Virus record (IMG/VR): IMGVR_UViG_3300025889_013270
Span: 1 to 21,057 of that record
DNA: 21,057 bases
Strand: one strand, 5' to 3'
DNA from: a virus
Below, piece after piece: positions 12,944 through 21,057 of the stretch (positions within the stretch are counted from its first letter, which is position 1; every line of letters starts with the position of its first letter). A program made the position numbers and the translations under genes. Under the pieces are notes generated by a model, which was not told the DNA's origin, made no database searches, and worked only from the letters and a program-made list of their open reading frames with translations.

Positions 12944-13518
12944 AGGTACGCATTACAATTCCAGAGAGCTACGCAGACATTACCATCTCTCAATACAAAG
13001 AGATGATGAAGCGATGGAAGGACGGGCAGCGAAACAAGAAGACTATCACGGACGTGCTGGAAGTTTTATGCGGTGCAGAAGCAGACCTCGTGGAACGGAT
13101 GCACGTAGAAGATGTTGCCAAGCTCACGAAGGATTTGTTTTGGCTGTTCCAAGAACCACAAGTACACGAGTTTCCTTTGAAACAAACCTTTATGCTACAC
13201 GGTGTAGAGTATGGGTTTATTCCGAATATGCAGGAATTGACGGTAGGTGAGTTTGCCGATTTAGAAACGTACTTAGAGAAAGGTATGTATGAAAACTTGC
13301 AAGAAGTGATGGCAGTTTTGTACCGACCTGTGATTGCCAAGAAAGCACAGTTGTACGAAATCGAAGCGTACAGCCCCAGCAAGATAAAAATAGATGCAAT
13401 GAGCGAATGCCCGATGGACGTAGCAATCGGTGCGGTGGTTTTTTTTTATCGTATCGAGATTCTATTAGCAAACGCTTTAGAGCGTTATTCACCAGCAGTG
13501 GAGAGCAAGACAAGATGA
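12940..13518 (+). CDS. Tail assembly chaperone-like protein
   Basis: 192 residues, ATGA overlap with terminase. Helical, with segments TISQYKEMMKRWKDG, LTVGEFADLETYLEKGMYEN and VMAVLYRPV, and a C-terminal region MDVAIGAVVFFYRIEILLANAL. The position between terminase and tail genes and the pattern suggest a tail assembly chaperone, though this is inference. A run of nine T (13439-13447) sits in the FF codons near the end; a -1 shift there enters the frame that continues into the next gene, as in gpG/gpGT-type chaperones. The stop forms ATGA with the ATG at 13515. Confidence 0.55.
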   Translation: MKVRITIPESYADITISQYKEMMKRWKDGQRNKKTITDVLEVLCGAEADLVERMHVEDVAKLTKDLFWLFQEPQVHEFPLKQTFMLHGVEYGFIPNMQELTVGEFADLETYLEKGMYENLQEVMAVLYRPVIAKKAQLYEIEAYSPSKIKIDAMSECPMDVAIGAVVFFYRIEILLANALERYSPAVESKTR

Positions 13519-13691
13519 GTCAAAAGTGGGGATGGTACGCAATCATCTACCAACTTGCTGACGGCGATATATTAAGAATGGAAGGAGTCACACGTATATT
13601 GGTAGAGGAAGCCTTTACCTTCTTGGCTTATGAAAAAGACCTCAACTTGTCTCAGAAAATAAATATCAATGCAGACCGTAAACGACGTTAA
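13515..13691 (+). CDS. Small tail-region protein, possible second chaperone part
   Basis: 58 residues from ATG 13515 within an ATGA junction. The same frame is open back to 13407, so it can be reached also by -1 frameshift from the T-run at 13439-13447, which would give a fused product with about 25 linking residues. The protein starts MSQKWGWYAIIYQLADGDIL and has a Lys/Arg-rich end. KWGWY and YQLADGDI segments appear at the end of chaperone-like proteins in other Bacteroidetes phages, as I recall. Overlaps the next gene by 23 bases. Confidence 0.55.
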   Translation: MSQKWGWYAIIYQLADGDILRMEGVTRILVEEAFTFLAYEKDLNLSQKININADRKRR

Positions 13692-14130
13692 CGACGTATT
13701 TCAAACCATCGTTACCAACCACCAGCAACTCAAATCGTTCTACACGCATTCCGTGGATGAGGTAGACATCGACCAGATTACGATTGACCAGTTTCCTTTG
13801 TTGTATGCTCAGGTCACGGAAGCCAGCGTACAGGGGACGCATACCGAATTTACATACGAGGTATTTGTAGCTACCGTGGTATTTGAAAACCAACGCGACT
13901 TTGTAACGCAAATCTATTCTGAGACGCTGGGCATTATGCAAGATGTCATCGCTGAGTTTCATCTCGCTTCGTCAGGTCAGAACAATTTTACGCCTTCGGA
14001 CTGGTCATTTGAGATGCCTGTGTCGTGTGAGCCGTTTACAGCTAAGTTGACAAACAGCCTTACGGGATGGTCTGCTTCGTTTACCATCAAAGTACCAAGC
14101 CCAACTAACTTGTGTAATGCCCTCTATTAA
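13669..14130 (+). CDS. Neck / tail completion-like protein
   Basis: 153 residues from ATG 13669. Helix at the N-terminus (VFQTIVTNHQQLKSFYTH), then strands PLLYAQVTE and FTYEVFVATVVF, a helix SETLGIMQDVIAEF, and beta strands at the C-terminus (WSASFTIKVPS). This order resembles small tail terminator/neck proteins located between terminase and the major tail proteins in Bacteroidetes phages. The function, capping the tail or joining it to the head, is inferred from position and size. Overlaps the next gene by 14 bases. Confidence 0.55.
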   Translation: MQTVNDVNDVFQTIVTNHQQLKSFYTHSVDEVDIDQITIDQFPLLYAQVTEASVQGTHTEFTYEVFVATVVFENQRDFVTQIYSETLGIMQDVIAEFHLASSGQNNFTPSDWSFEMPVSCEPFTAKLTNSLTGWSASFTIKVPSPTNLCNALY

Positions 14131-14722
14131 GTATCTCCTAGACATCGGCGGTGAAACTAAGAAATTGGAAATGTACCGAACTCAAAAAGAGTTCGAGAAC
14201 TATGCCAACGCAGTCATAAAGCAAGCACGGTTCATCCTCGAAGAAGAAGACAAAAACGCTTCAGGGAATTTGAGCAAGTCGATGAATCATAGCTTTCAGA
14301 TTGACGACAAACAATTCGTTTTGAGTTTCGATTTTGAAGGCGCACCGTATTGGGATTTTGTAGAGTCAGGTGTTCGTGGTGCTGTGTCTGAAAAGAAAGC
14401 ACCAGACAGCCCATTTAAATTTGGGTCAGGCACGGGAGAGAAAGGAAAGCTAGTGCCAGCCATTGACCGCTGGACGGTGGTTAAACCTATCAAAGCCGTG
14501 CGAGATGCCAAGGGACGGTTTATCCCTCGTAAGGAATTAGTACGAAAGATTGCCATCAACGTGTATCGTCACGGCATCAAACCAACTCCATTTATACGTC
14601 CTACAATGCGTATATTGTTTAAAAAGTACAAGAGCAAAATTGAAGAAGCTATGGCTTCAGACATCTGGCACTTTTACAATAAAGAACTGCCCACCAACTT
14701 TGAAATCGTAATCACACTGTAA
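14117..14722 (+). CDS. HK97 gp10-like tail/neck protein
   Basis: 201 residues, ATG 14117. A helix-rich start is followed by APYWDFVESGVRG, a strong match to the core motif of HK97 gp10-like neck proteins (the YWxFxExG pattern), then SPFKFGSGTG, an IRPTMR segment near the C-terminus (GIKPTPFIRPTM) and a final helix. Such proteins link the head completion ring and the tail tube. The stop shares a base with the following start (TAATG). Confidence 0.72.
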   Translation: MPSIKYLLDIGGETKKLEMYRTQKEFENYANAVIKQARFILEEEDKNASGNLSKSMNHSFQIDDKQFVLSFDFEGAPYWDFVESGVRGAVSEKKAPDSPFKFGSGTGEKGKLVPAIDRWTVVKPIKAVRDAKGRFIPRKELVRKIAINVYRHGIKPTPFIRPTMRILFKKYKSKIEEAMASDIWHFYNKELPTNFEIVITL

Positions 14723-15996
14723 TGGCTATTAGCATTACCCAAGCACCCACACCAGATTTGCTCGGTTCAGCAGACCGAATCGTATACGTAGTATTTGAAA
14801 ACACTGGTCTGCCTTCTAACGCCAAGTTTCGATACATCTGCGAAATTACTCGTGAGTCAACTATCGTAGCGAAGCTGAAGCAATTACCAAACTCCGCTGA
14901 TTGTGGGGTGTTTGATGTGTCGGGAGTCATTCACGCTTACCAACAGCAAGACCAGAATAAACACGACCTCGCAGAGTTTTCTGGAAACGTAGATGCGATG
15001 AACAAGTTTACGTGCAAGTTCTACTACGAGTACGCTACCACGACATCGGACACGCCAGTAGAATATCCAGGTGCTGGAGTTACCGATGTGACGTATGTAG
15101 TGAACGGGACATTCACGCCAGTGTACAACGCTTATGACAGTACGAATTACGCCACGTATGTGTTGGACGGCAGCACCAAAAAATTCTTGTCTGTATACCA
15201 GCCTCAGAAGTTGGTTGCCCAACCGACCGACGAAGGCATCGTAGGCTTAATTAACGGCACTACAAGTGCGCCTTGGTCATCGAACCCAGCGTACATACAC
15301 GTCAAGTATTACGATGGCACTACCGCCCTTAATTCAGGCTACTTTACATCTCCATATGTGCCGAGCGTAGTTACGACCTCATCGAATTTTTTGATATGGT
15401 TTGGTATCTATCCTGCTAACCTAGAAGCGCAAACTTCTGTTACTACTTTACAACCTAGCGATACAGGTAACGTCGGCTGGACTCACTATACCGTACAGGC
15501 GGCAAGCAGCACTACGTTATCTGGAAACGAAACCAGCATAGAGTACAAGGTGACTCGCAAGCCCGCGTGCAAATACACGGCTATTCGTTTGGCTTGGTGG
15601 AATGAGTTGGGAGGTTGGGATTACTACACCTTCTACTCGAAGAACACGCACAGCGAAAAGATACAGCGCAGCACATACCGAGAGGTAGGAGGCAATAGTT
15701 ACGTAGCGGACGGAAGCACTACCAATTTTGCTGTGTTGCCTTATGAAGGTGGACTGAAAGTAAGCAACGTCCGAACCACTAACGAGTGGGTGTTGAACAC
15801 AGACCCAGAAGACGAAGACTTCAACTTTGTCGTCGACAGCATAATGAACAGTCCAATGGTTTTGTGGAATTACAACAACGTCTGGCGTGGATGCGTAGTC
15901 ACGGATACAGGCATCGACTTTAAGACGAGCGTAAACGATAAAGGCATCGTCTATACGGTTACGATTGAAGAATCACGATACAAAGTCACGATATGA
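14722..15996 (+). CDS. Beta-rich tail structural protein
   Basis: 424 residues. Mostly beta, Thr/Ser/Tyr/Asn-rich: IVYVVFENTG, GVFDVSGVIHAY, TFTPVYNAYDS, then IEYKVTRKPACKYTAIRLAWWNELGGW (key part LAWWNELGGWDYYTF) and repeated strand-turn segments to the end (GIVYTVTIEESRYKV). The AIRLAWWNELGGWDYYTF core occurs in large tail or baseplate proteins of Bacteroidetes phages. It is followed with a four-base overlap by the largest tail gene. Exact role (tail tube tip, distal tail) cannot be read from sequence. Confidence 0.65.
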   Translation: MAISITQAPTPDLLGSADRIVYVVFENTGLPSNAKFRYICEITRESTIVAKLKQLPNSADCGVFDVSGVIHAYQQQDQNKHDLAEFSGNVDAMNKFTCKFYYEYATTTSDTPVEYPGAGVTDVTYVVNGTFTPVYNAYDSTNYATYVLDGSTKKFLSVYQPQKLVAQPTDEGIVGLINGTTSAPWSSNPAYIHVKYYDGTTALNSGYFTSPYVPSVVTTSSNFLIWFGIYPANLEAQTSVTTLQPSDTGNVGWTHYTVQAASSTTLSGNETSIEYKVTRKPACKYTAIRLAWWNELGGWDYYTFYSKNTHSEKIQRSTYREVGGNSYVADGSTTNFAVLPYEGGLKVSNVRTTNEWVLNTDPEDEDFNFVVDSIMNSPMVLWNYNNVWRGCVVTDTGIDFKTSVNDKGIVYTVTIEESRYKVTI

Positions 15997-18824
15997 CAGA
16001 GGTACTGGTAAAAGTTCAAGACGATGTACAGCAGGTCAGCCTCGACCTACAAGACCCACGGGTAGAACTCAACTTTGAGATTCAAAACAATACAAAGCTC
16101 AGTGAGCGTAGTAGCCCGCACAGCCTTTCGTTTAATTGCCCACGCACAAAGAAGAACAACCAATTCTTTGAGCATTATCACAACGTCAATATCTCGACAT
16201 CTACCTGGTCAGCATATAGCGATACCATAGTCGAGGTGCTGGATGATGGTATCTTGGTATTGAGTGGTGTACTTCAATTGAATGAAGTAAACGACGATGC
16301 GTATAGCGTCAACATAATGGGCATTACTGCCGATTTGTTTCGAGCAATACGCGGGAAGTCATTTAGCGATTTGTTTGATTTCATAGGCACGGATACTGAC
16401 CACGCCTTGACTGCCACCAACATTATCGACTCGTGGACAGAGACGAACGATATTACAAACGGAAGTGTGGGCAATGCTACGGTAGTTTATCCTTTGGTAG
16501 ACCACGGGCATTACCCGTTTGGATGGTATCTAGCAGGCGACTTTCCTTTTAGTGGATTGAACAACAACTGGGTCATTCAACCTAGTCATTTGAAACCAGC
16601 TATTAAAGTTGAATACCTGTTTAACCAAATACTCAATTACGCTGGGTACACATCATTTGTGGATTCAGAATTAAAATCTGTTCGCTGGAGGAAGTTGTAT
16701 ATGTTGACGGCAACAGAGCAGAAGTCGGTAGCAGTACGACCTATGTACGGTGCTAAGGTGCGTCTCAATAGTTTGCTGACTATTCCTGCCAATAGCCAAA
16801 CGACTACAACCCTACAATTTATTTATGAAACAGGGGCGTATTTTGACCCAGACAATTTGTTTCAAAGTGGATTATTTGTAGCCCCATTCACAGGGACGTT
16901 TACTTTCTTCATTCAACTCGTGACTCGAACCACGGCGGGAGCAGATTACTATTTAAACGTAAACATCGAAAGCCCTACGGAGACTTTTAACGACCAGGTG
17001 ATTGTCCCAGCGTCTGCTAACTCTGGCTATGTCTATACGCAAACTTTTGTGATGAACGTCACATCAGGTGATAGTGTAACAGTCAATGTAGGTGCGAACT
17101 GTTCTGCGACGGTTGAGGTTCACCCATCATTGGTTATAGGCGATTCCTTTATTAGCGTGCCACAATACAATACGCAAAACCCAACGGGAGCAATTGTCGA
17201 TATGGCAGCTAATATGCCTGATATGACTTTGGACAAATGGTTAAAAGCTATCATTGACAAATTCAATATCATCCTTCAATACGACAACGATACGCCTACA
17301 CGCATCAATGTAAGTACAGCCCTTACGTACTTCAGTAATGGAGAGGAAAAGGACTGGACAGCAAAGCTAGACTTAAGCAAAGACAAGGTAATTAAACCCA
17401 CGACCGAGTTACAGAGCAAGCGAATCATCTTTGAAGACCACGAAGGTGAAGACCATCGTAACGAATGGTGGCAACGTAACTGGGGTTGGGTCAAAGGAAA
17501 ATACACATATGAAAACGACAATGATTTTGCGGTTGATGAAGAAACTATTGGCGGAACATTTGTTCCGTTTCGTAGTCAGGCAATTCGTAAAAACTCGCAA
17601 ACGGAAGAAACCCTAGTACCGAACGTGCTGGTTAGTCGCCAGTGGCTTAATTCGGAAAACGGAGCGCAAAACATCAGCAACAAACCGATATTAGCGTACT
17701 ACAACGGATTAAAAAATATAGATAACGGTTACGATTTTATTGTTGACACAACATCGGTTACGCAGTATCCATTGTTTAGTCCGTACAGTACGTTGCCTGT
17801 CGATTCAACTACGGTGCATTTAAATTGGGGATACGACTATCCAGATGATGATTCTCACCCACTTGTAGATGGAATTCCGTTTTACTTTATGTTCCGTAAA
17901 TACTGGGCGAAGTACATTAACGAGATTTATAGCGACGATGCGCGATTGATGGAATGCTCTGTTTATCTCACGCCCCAGGACGTGCGAGATATGCGGCATA
18001 ACGACAATATATGGATTGAGGATTCCTACTGGCGCATTATAAGCATCAGCAATTACGTAGTCAATGGCAGCCAGCCGTGTAAGGCAAGGTTACTCAAGGT
18101 CATCGACAAAGGCGATTGGGAATGCAGGTATTATCCAAAGGATTACAACGCCAACGGAACAATCACCTTTACTGATTCCTTGACGGGAAGTACGAGTGAC
18201 GGCAATAAAGGATGCTGTGAGCTATTTGGCTACAAATGGAATACGGCGACAAGCAAATGCCACTACATAGCATCAGGCGGTACGATAGGTGGTAACCCTA
18301 CCGTCCCCAGCTTTGAGTCTGCGTACACCTTAGACGGAGGTGCTACCGACACGCCACTGCCTATTCCAAACTCCTTTAACAAGAGTTACAACGCCAGTAC
18401 GTTTACAGCTACGCAAGCTATGTTCGCTATGGAAGGCGAAACTACCAGCAACACGTATGTAACGCTTAAAATCATTGGCGGTGGCTATGACATACCTTTA
18501 GAGCCTAACACTTTTTATGGTGTCGAGCTAGACGTTTTGGTAATTCAGACGGGAGGCACTTCAGGGACAGTAGGTGACATAGACTACATTAAAGCTACTA
18601 CGGCAGTCAAGTCAATAGCAGGCACTAGTAGAGCCGTGGGTAATTTCGTTACGTTAAGCTCGCAGTCTGACCACAATCACGTCCACGGTTTGCAATGGAT
18701 TTTTTCAGGTGGGGCTACTTCTCCTACGATTATGCGCCTGCAAGTATCGGGACAAAATAACCACACCTTGACGTGGTATGTGAATGCCAAGGTCACGGCT
18801 ATGAACGCAATCAATTTACTGTGA
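15993..18824 (+). CDS. Large tail/baseplate protein (943 aa)
   Basis: 943 residues, the longest protein in the window. The first 120 residues (LDLQDPRVELNFEIQN, SLSFNCPRTKKNNQFFEHYHN) match a domain that opens many Bacteroidetes phage tail proteins. Central parts are beta-rich; a middle region (LDKWLKAIIDKFNIILQYD) resembles baseplate hub-like folds. About residues 746-758 carry CCELFGYKWNTAT..C, a Cys motif known from Bacteroidetes phage tail proteins, and the last 190 residues form a Gly/Thr-rich beta domain that may contact the host surface. Likely tail tip/baseplate component. ATGA overlap upstream and TGATG overlap downstream. Confidence 0.7.
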   Translation: MTEVLVKVQDDVQQVSLDLQDPRVELNFEIQNNTKLSERSSPHSLSFNCPRTKKNNQFFEHYHNVNISTSTWSAYSDTIVEVLDDGILVLSGVLQLNEVNDDAYSVNIMGITADLFRAIRGKSFSDLFDFIGTDTDHALTATNIIDSWTETNDITNGSVGNATVVYPLVDHGHYPFGWYLAGDFPFSGLNNNWVIQPSHLKPAIKVEYLFNQILNYAGYTSFVDSELKSVRWRKLYMLTATEQKSVAVRPMYGAKVRLNSLLTIPANSQTTTTLQFIYETGAYFDPDNLFQSGLFVAPFTGTFTFFIQLVTRTTAGADYYLNVNIESPTETFNDQVIVPASANSGYVYTQTFVMNVTSGDSVTVNVGANCSATVEVHPSLVIGDSFISVPQYNTQNPTGAIVDMAANMPDMTLDKWLKAIIDKFNIILQYDNDTPTRINVSTALTYFSNGEEKDWTAKLDLSKDKVIKPTTELQSKRIIFEDHEGEDHRNEWWQRNWGWVKGKYTYENDNDFAVDEETIGGTFVPFRSQAIRKNSQTEETLVPNVLVSRQWLNSENGAQNISNKPILAYYNGLKNIDNGYDFIVDTTSVTQYPLFSPYSTLPVDSTTVHLNWGYDYPDDDSHPLVDGIPFYFMFRKYWAKYINEIYSDDARLMECSVYLTPQDVRDMRHNDNIWIEDSYWRIISISNYVVNGSQPCKARLLKVIDKGDWECRYYPKDYNANGTITFTDSLTGSTSDGNKGCCELFGYKWNTATSKCHYIASGGTIGGNPTVPSFESAYTLDGGATDTPLPIPNSFNKSYNASTFTATQAMFAMEGETTSNTYVTLKIIGGGYDIPLEPNTFYGVELDVLVIQTGGTSGTVGDIDYIKATTAVKSIAGTSRAVGNFVTLSSQSDHNHVHGLQWIFSGGATSPTIMRLQVSGQNNHTLTWYVNAKVTAMNAINLL

Positions 18825-18988
18825 TGGACACATTTATGAATAACGTGGGGCGAGGCATTACGCCTACCATTTTTTTGATGAACCAGCGTATATATAAAGG
18901 TAGCCCACTGTACAAGCAATGGTACGGCAGGTATGCTTTGGACGGTAAGTTCTGGCGTAAACTAAAACTAGCAATCTATAATGGCTAA
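18824..18988 (+). CDS. Small tail-region protein (54 aa), function unknown
   Basis: 54 residues from ATG 18824, which shares a base with the upstream stop; a longer reading from 18773 would lie inside the large tail gene and is rejected. Sequence is aromatic and basic (YKGSPLYKQWYGRYALDGKFWRK, key part LYKQWYGRYALDGKFW). It overlaps the tape measure start by eight bases. Small proteins of this type precede the tape measure gene in related phages; role unknown. Confidence 0.5.
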   Translation: MDTFMNNVGRGITPTIFLMNQRIYKGSPLYKQWYGRYALDGKFWRKLKLAIYNG

Positions 18989-20600
18989 GACAGCAGTAAT
19001 TGAGACCAAGGTAAAGGCGGAAGTAAAAGAAGCAATTGAGGACGTAAAGAAGTTTGGTGATTCGGTAGACGACCTGCGTAAAAAGGTAGGGGAAGGCGGA
19101 AAAGATGCATCCAAAGATTGGGGAGGTTTTGCCAAGTTGTTTACTGGCTTGTTGCCTCGGAACGTCCAAATGATGATTCGAAAGTTCGAAAGCACTTCGC
19201 GTGCTGTAGGGCGTTTATCAAAAGGACTCAAGTTTTTAAAAGGCGCATTTGCTGGTCTTGGAATCGGTTTGCTCATCATTGCACTTGAAACGCTTATTGA
19301 CCGTTGGGACGACATCACGCGATTGATTAGCGGTGTTACAAAGGAACAGGAACGATACAATGAAAGAATCAATGCAGGCACAAAAGCCCTGGAAGAATAC
19401 AACACTCGCAACTCGGAATACATTCGAATTGTCAATGACACTGCGGAAAAAACCAATTTGCGTAGCGAAGCGTTAAGCAACCTTGCTACGTCACTGCGCG
19501 AAGTACGTGACCTAGATATTGAATCAGCCGACGGATTAGAACGATTTAACAAGGCTATTGAACGCCAGTTAGATTTAGTTAGGATTCAGAATGAGGAACA
19601 GACATTGCTGAATCAGATAGCCGATTTGCGCATCGAAAACAACGAAGCAGAAGGCAGTTGGTGGCAGCGTGCTGGACAAGATATGTTTAGGCGTGGTGGC
19701 GCAGCAGGAGCGTTAGAAGAAAAACGCGCAGGTATTCAAGCGCAGATGAACGCTTTGATTGCAGATTACCAACAACTGCAAAAAGACCGATTAGCGTTAG
19801 AAGCGGAAACCACTGCCGAATTAGACCGACAAGCAGCGGAACAAGAACGTCTGCGATTGCTTGAAGCCGCACGATTGAAGTACGGCAAGGACTGGGAATT
19901 CCAGATGCAACAGATGGAGGAGGCAGATGACGAGGCATTTGAGCGTGAAGCTAATAATGAGTTGATGGCTCAGTTTCGCCGTGACCAAGCATTAGAAGAG
20001 CGCAACCGTAGACAGAAAGAAGCGGACGAAGCTATGTATGCCGAGATGGACGCACAGCGTTTAGCAAATCAGTTGGCAGAAGAAGCAGCGAGAGATAAAG
20101 AATTGCGGGACGAGTTACGACTACTGGATTTAATTGCTCAAGCGAGAAACTCTAATTTCCGTGCAGCAGAAAACATCAGCACGCAACTGGAGCGATTGAG
20201 CGAAGAAGGGACAAACGCCCAAAAAGCCTTTGCGGTCACAAGCGTGTTGTTGAGTCAAGCTCAAGCAGTACAGTCAGCTATTACGGGAGCATTAAAAGCA
20301 GCAGCACAAACGGGTGCAGCAGCACCATTTACAGCACCTTTGTTTATCGCTCAAATGGTAGGTATTGCCTTAAGTTCGTTTGCACAAGTACGTTCTATCC
20401 TTCAGCAAGCAGGAGCAAGCGCACCTACTGGCAGTCGAGGCGGTGGAGCAAGAGGTGGTTCTACCAACGCTCTAGTGCCTCAAGGAGCAGGTGGGCGACA
20501 ATTAGATTTAGGTACACCAGCGCAAGCATACGTAGTTCAGAGCCAGCTACAAGGACAGATGCACTTCCAATCGAGTCTAGAAAAAAGGTTACACCTTTAA
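18981..20600 (+). CDS. Tape measure protein
   Basis: 539 residues. N-terminal helix with Lys/Val heptads (TAVIETKVKAEVKEAIED), a hydrophobic span at 88-106 (GAFAGLGIGLLIIALETLI), then a long highly charged, Ala/Gln/Glu/Arg-rich coiled coil over about 200-400, and a second hydrophobic segment near 446-468 (APLFIAQMVGIALSSFAQV). A Gly/Ser-rich stretch and PAQAYVVQSQLQ close the protein, the ending typical of Bacteroidetes phage tape measures. It sets tail length: at about 1.5 angstrom per residue the tail would be near 80 nm, fitting a siphovirus. Last gene of the late tail transcript seen here. Confidence 0.88.
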   Translation: MAKTAVIETKVKAEVKEAIEDVKKFGDSVDDLRKKVGEGGKDASKDWGGFAKLFTGLLPRNVQMMIRKFESTSRAVGRLSKGLKFLKGAFAGLGIGLLIIALETLIDRWDDITRLISGVTKEQERYNERINAGTKALEEYNTRNSEYIRIVNDTAEKTNLRSEALSNLATSLREVRDLDIESADGLERFNKAIERQLDLVRIQNEEQTLLNQIADLRIENNEAEGSWWQRAGQDMFRRGGAAGALEEKRAGIQAQMNALIADYQQLQKDRLALEAETTAELDRQAAEQERLRLLEAARLKYGKDWEFQMQQMEEADDEAFEREANNELMAQFRRDQALEERNRRQKEADEAMYAEMDAQRLANQLAEEAARDKELRDELRLLDLIAQARNSNFRAAENISTQLERLSEEGTNAQKAFAVTSVLLSQAQAVQSAITGALKAAAQTGAAAPFTAPLFIAQMVGIALSSFAQVRSILQQAGASAPTGSRGGGARGGSTNALVPQGAGGRQLDLGTPAQAYVVQSQLQGQMHFQSSLEKRLHL

Positions 20601-20662
20601 GGATTGGTATATTTATGAATGAAGGGCAAATCATAGGTACTAGGATTTTATGTAAAAGTACA

Positions 20663-20670
20663 TATATTTG
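20663..20670 (+). promoter_or_regulatory. Bacteroidetes-type -7 box (TATATTTG) before the right-end genes
   Basis: TATATTTG, identical to the -7 boxes at 5853 and 11353 and 17 bases before the ATG at 20688. At the expected -33 distance I see no good TTTG, so the promoter may be weaker or factor-dependent. Confidence 0.65.
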
Positions 20671-20674
20671 CACA

Positions 20675-20691
20675 AAACAACAGAGATATGA
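20675..20691 (+). repeat. Leader repeat AAACAACAGAGATATGA, copy 1
   Basis: This 17-base sequence spans the start codon of the gene at 20688 and recurs exactly at 20932-20948 across the start of the next gene. It probably acts as a shared translation initiation leader; Bacteroidetes mRNAs usually lack strong Shine-Dalgarno sites. Confidence 0.7.
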
Positions 20692-20933
20692 TTCTAGAAA
20701 TCGAAACAGGCGGCGATTCGTTCTCAGAAATTGAGAATCGTATCTACGAGGCAGCGATGGTGTTAGGCGTTACCGAGGGTATGGTAGATACTTACCTTAA
20801 TATCGATGATTATGGTGACATTGTAGAAGTAAGCGAAAGCGAAGCAGGTCGTTGGACAGGAGGTTATTACGAAGATGTCATAGAACACATTGCAAACGAC
20901 CTAGACGTAGACTACCGAGTAGCAATCATTTAA
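20688..20933 (+). CDS. Small acidic protein, function unknown
   Basis: 81 residues, ATG 20688, 17 bases after a TATATTTG box. Very acidic (many Asp/Glu: NIDDYGDIVEVSESEAGRW), alpha/beta, with no membrane segment. An acidic surface could mimic DNA or bind a basic partner, but nothing firm supports this. First gene of a new transcript after the tape measure, using a leader identical to that of the next gene. Confidence 0.7.
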   Translation: MILEIETGGDSFSEIENRIYEAAMVLGVTEGMVDTYLNIDDYGDIVEVSESEAGRWTGGYYEDVIEHIANDLDVDYRVAII

Positions 20934-20948
20934 ACAACAGAGATATGA
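20932..20948 (+). repeat. Leader repeat AAACAACAGAGATATGA, copy 2
   Basis: Exact second copy of the 20675-20691 leader, here overlapping the stop of the preceding gene (TAA) and the ATG at 20945. Confidence 0.7.
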
Positions 20949-21057
20949 GAGAAAAAGCACCAGTAAAAGTTTTAGCAGCAATAGCTGAATGCATACAGGT
21001 AATTGATAAATACCAACGTTTGGGTGAAGGTGATGCAGAAGCAATGGATGAAATATA
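20945..21057 (+). CDS. Small protein, 3' end beyond the window
   Basis: ATG at 20945 opens a frame that runs off the right edge (37 complete codons, MREKAPVKVLAAIAECIQ and on). Helical, with a KYQRLGEGDAEAMDE segment. The start is supported by the leader shared with the gene before it. Function unknown. Confidence 0.6.
   Translation, partial: MREKAPVKVLAAIAECIQVIDKYQRLGEGDAEAMDEI

Noticed and set aside
20584-20598. Hairpin AAAGGT-TAC-ACCTTT at the end of the tape measure gene
   Set aside because: Short, weak stem with no T tract; not convincing as a terminator.
1-21057. tRNA genes, CRISPR arrays, insertion sequences, integrase
   Set aside because: None seen on reading; no cloverleaf-like segments, no regularly spaced long repeats, no transposase or integrase motifs.

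Overview
The window is a stretch of a tailed double-stranded DNA phage genome (or prophage). Every supported gene lies on the plus strand, tightly packed with start/stop overlaps. Three TAnnTTTG -7 promoter boxes, one with a TTTG box 19 bases upstream, are the signature of Bacteroidetes primary-sigma promoters. Together with virion protein types common in phages of Flavobacteriia and relatives, and dockerin-like Asp/Asn-rich modules typical of secreted marine Bacteroidetes proteins, they point to a Bacteroidetes (probably Flavobacteriales) host. All assignments come from reading the sequence; no database search was run.

Layout. Positions 1-2518 hold the end of a lectin-like tail/fibre protein, a small virion-type protein, a membrane protein, a 41-residue dockerin-like micro-ORF and a predicted secreted M43-type metalloprotease with a dockerin-like C-terminus. 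Positions 2529-4843 encode the portal (with a C-terminal extension) and a head-tail connector. Positions 4886-5668 form a lysis cassette: holin-like protein, amidase, second holin-like protein, then a strong terminator. Positions 5758-5889 are a control region with two 30-bp repeat units carrying CGCA cores at 8/11/11 spacing, followed by a promoter. Positions 5890-9262 are the early genes: small proteins of unknown function, an ssDNA-binding-like protein, a HTH/DnaD-like replication initiator whose linker codons hold a probable replication origin, and a conserved-looking partner; a terminator follows. Positions 9360-11313 carry NinG, a sigma-like factor, two small proteins and a probable small terminase. 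A single gene with its own promoter and terminator (11330-11770) separates this from the large terminase. Positions 11777-20600 are the terminase and tail module: tail chaperone-like pair, neck and tail completion proteins, two large tail proteins and the tape measure. A further promoter at 20663 drives two small genes at the right edge.

How it works together. The 5853 promoter probably starts early transcription of the replication genes. The sigma-like protein and two terminators placed directly before NinG and terminase suggest later control by a phage sigma factor or read-through. The tape measure length (539 residues) fits a long non-contractile tail. No major capsid gene is visible between portal and connector, so at least one essential morphogenesis gene must lie outside the window or be unrecognised. 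The most unusual cargo is the secreted metalloprotease placed inside the virion gene block.
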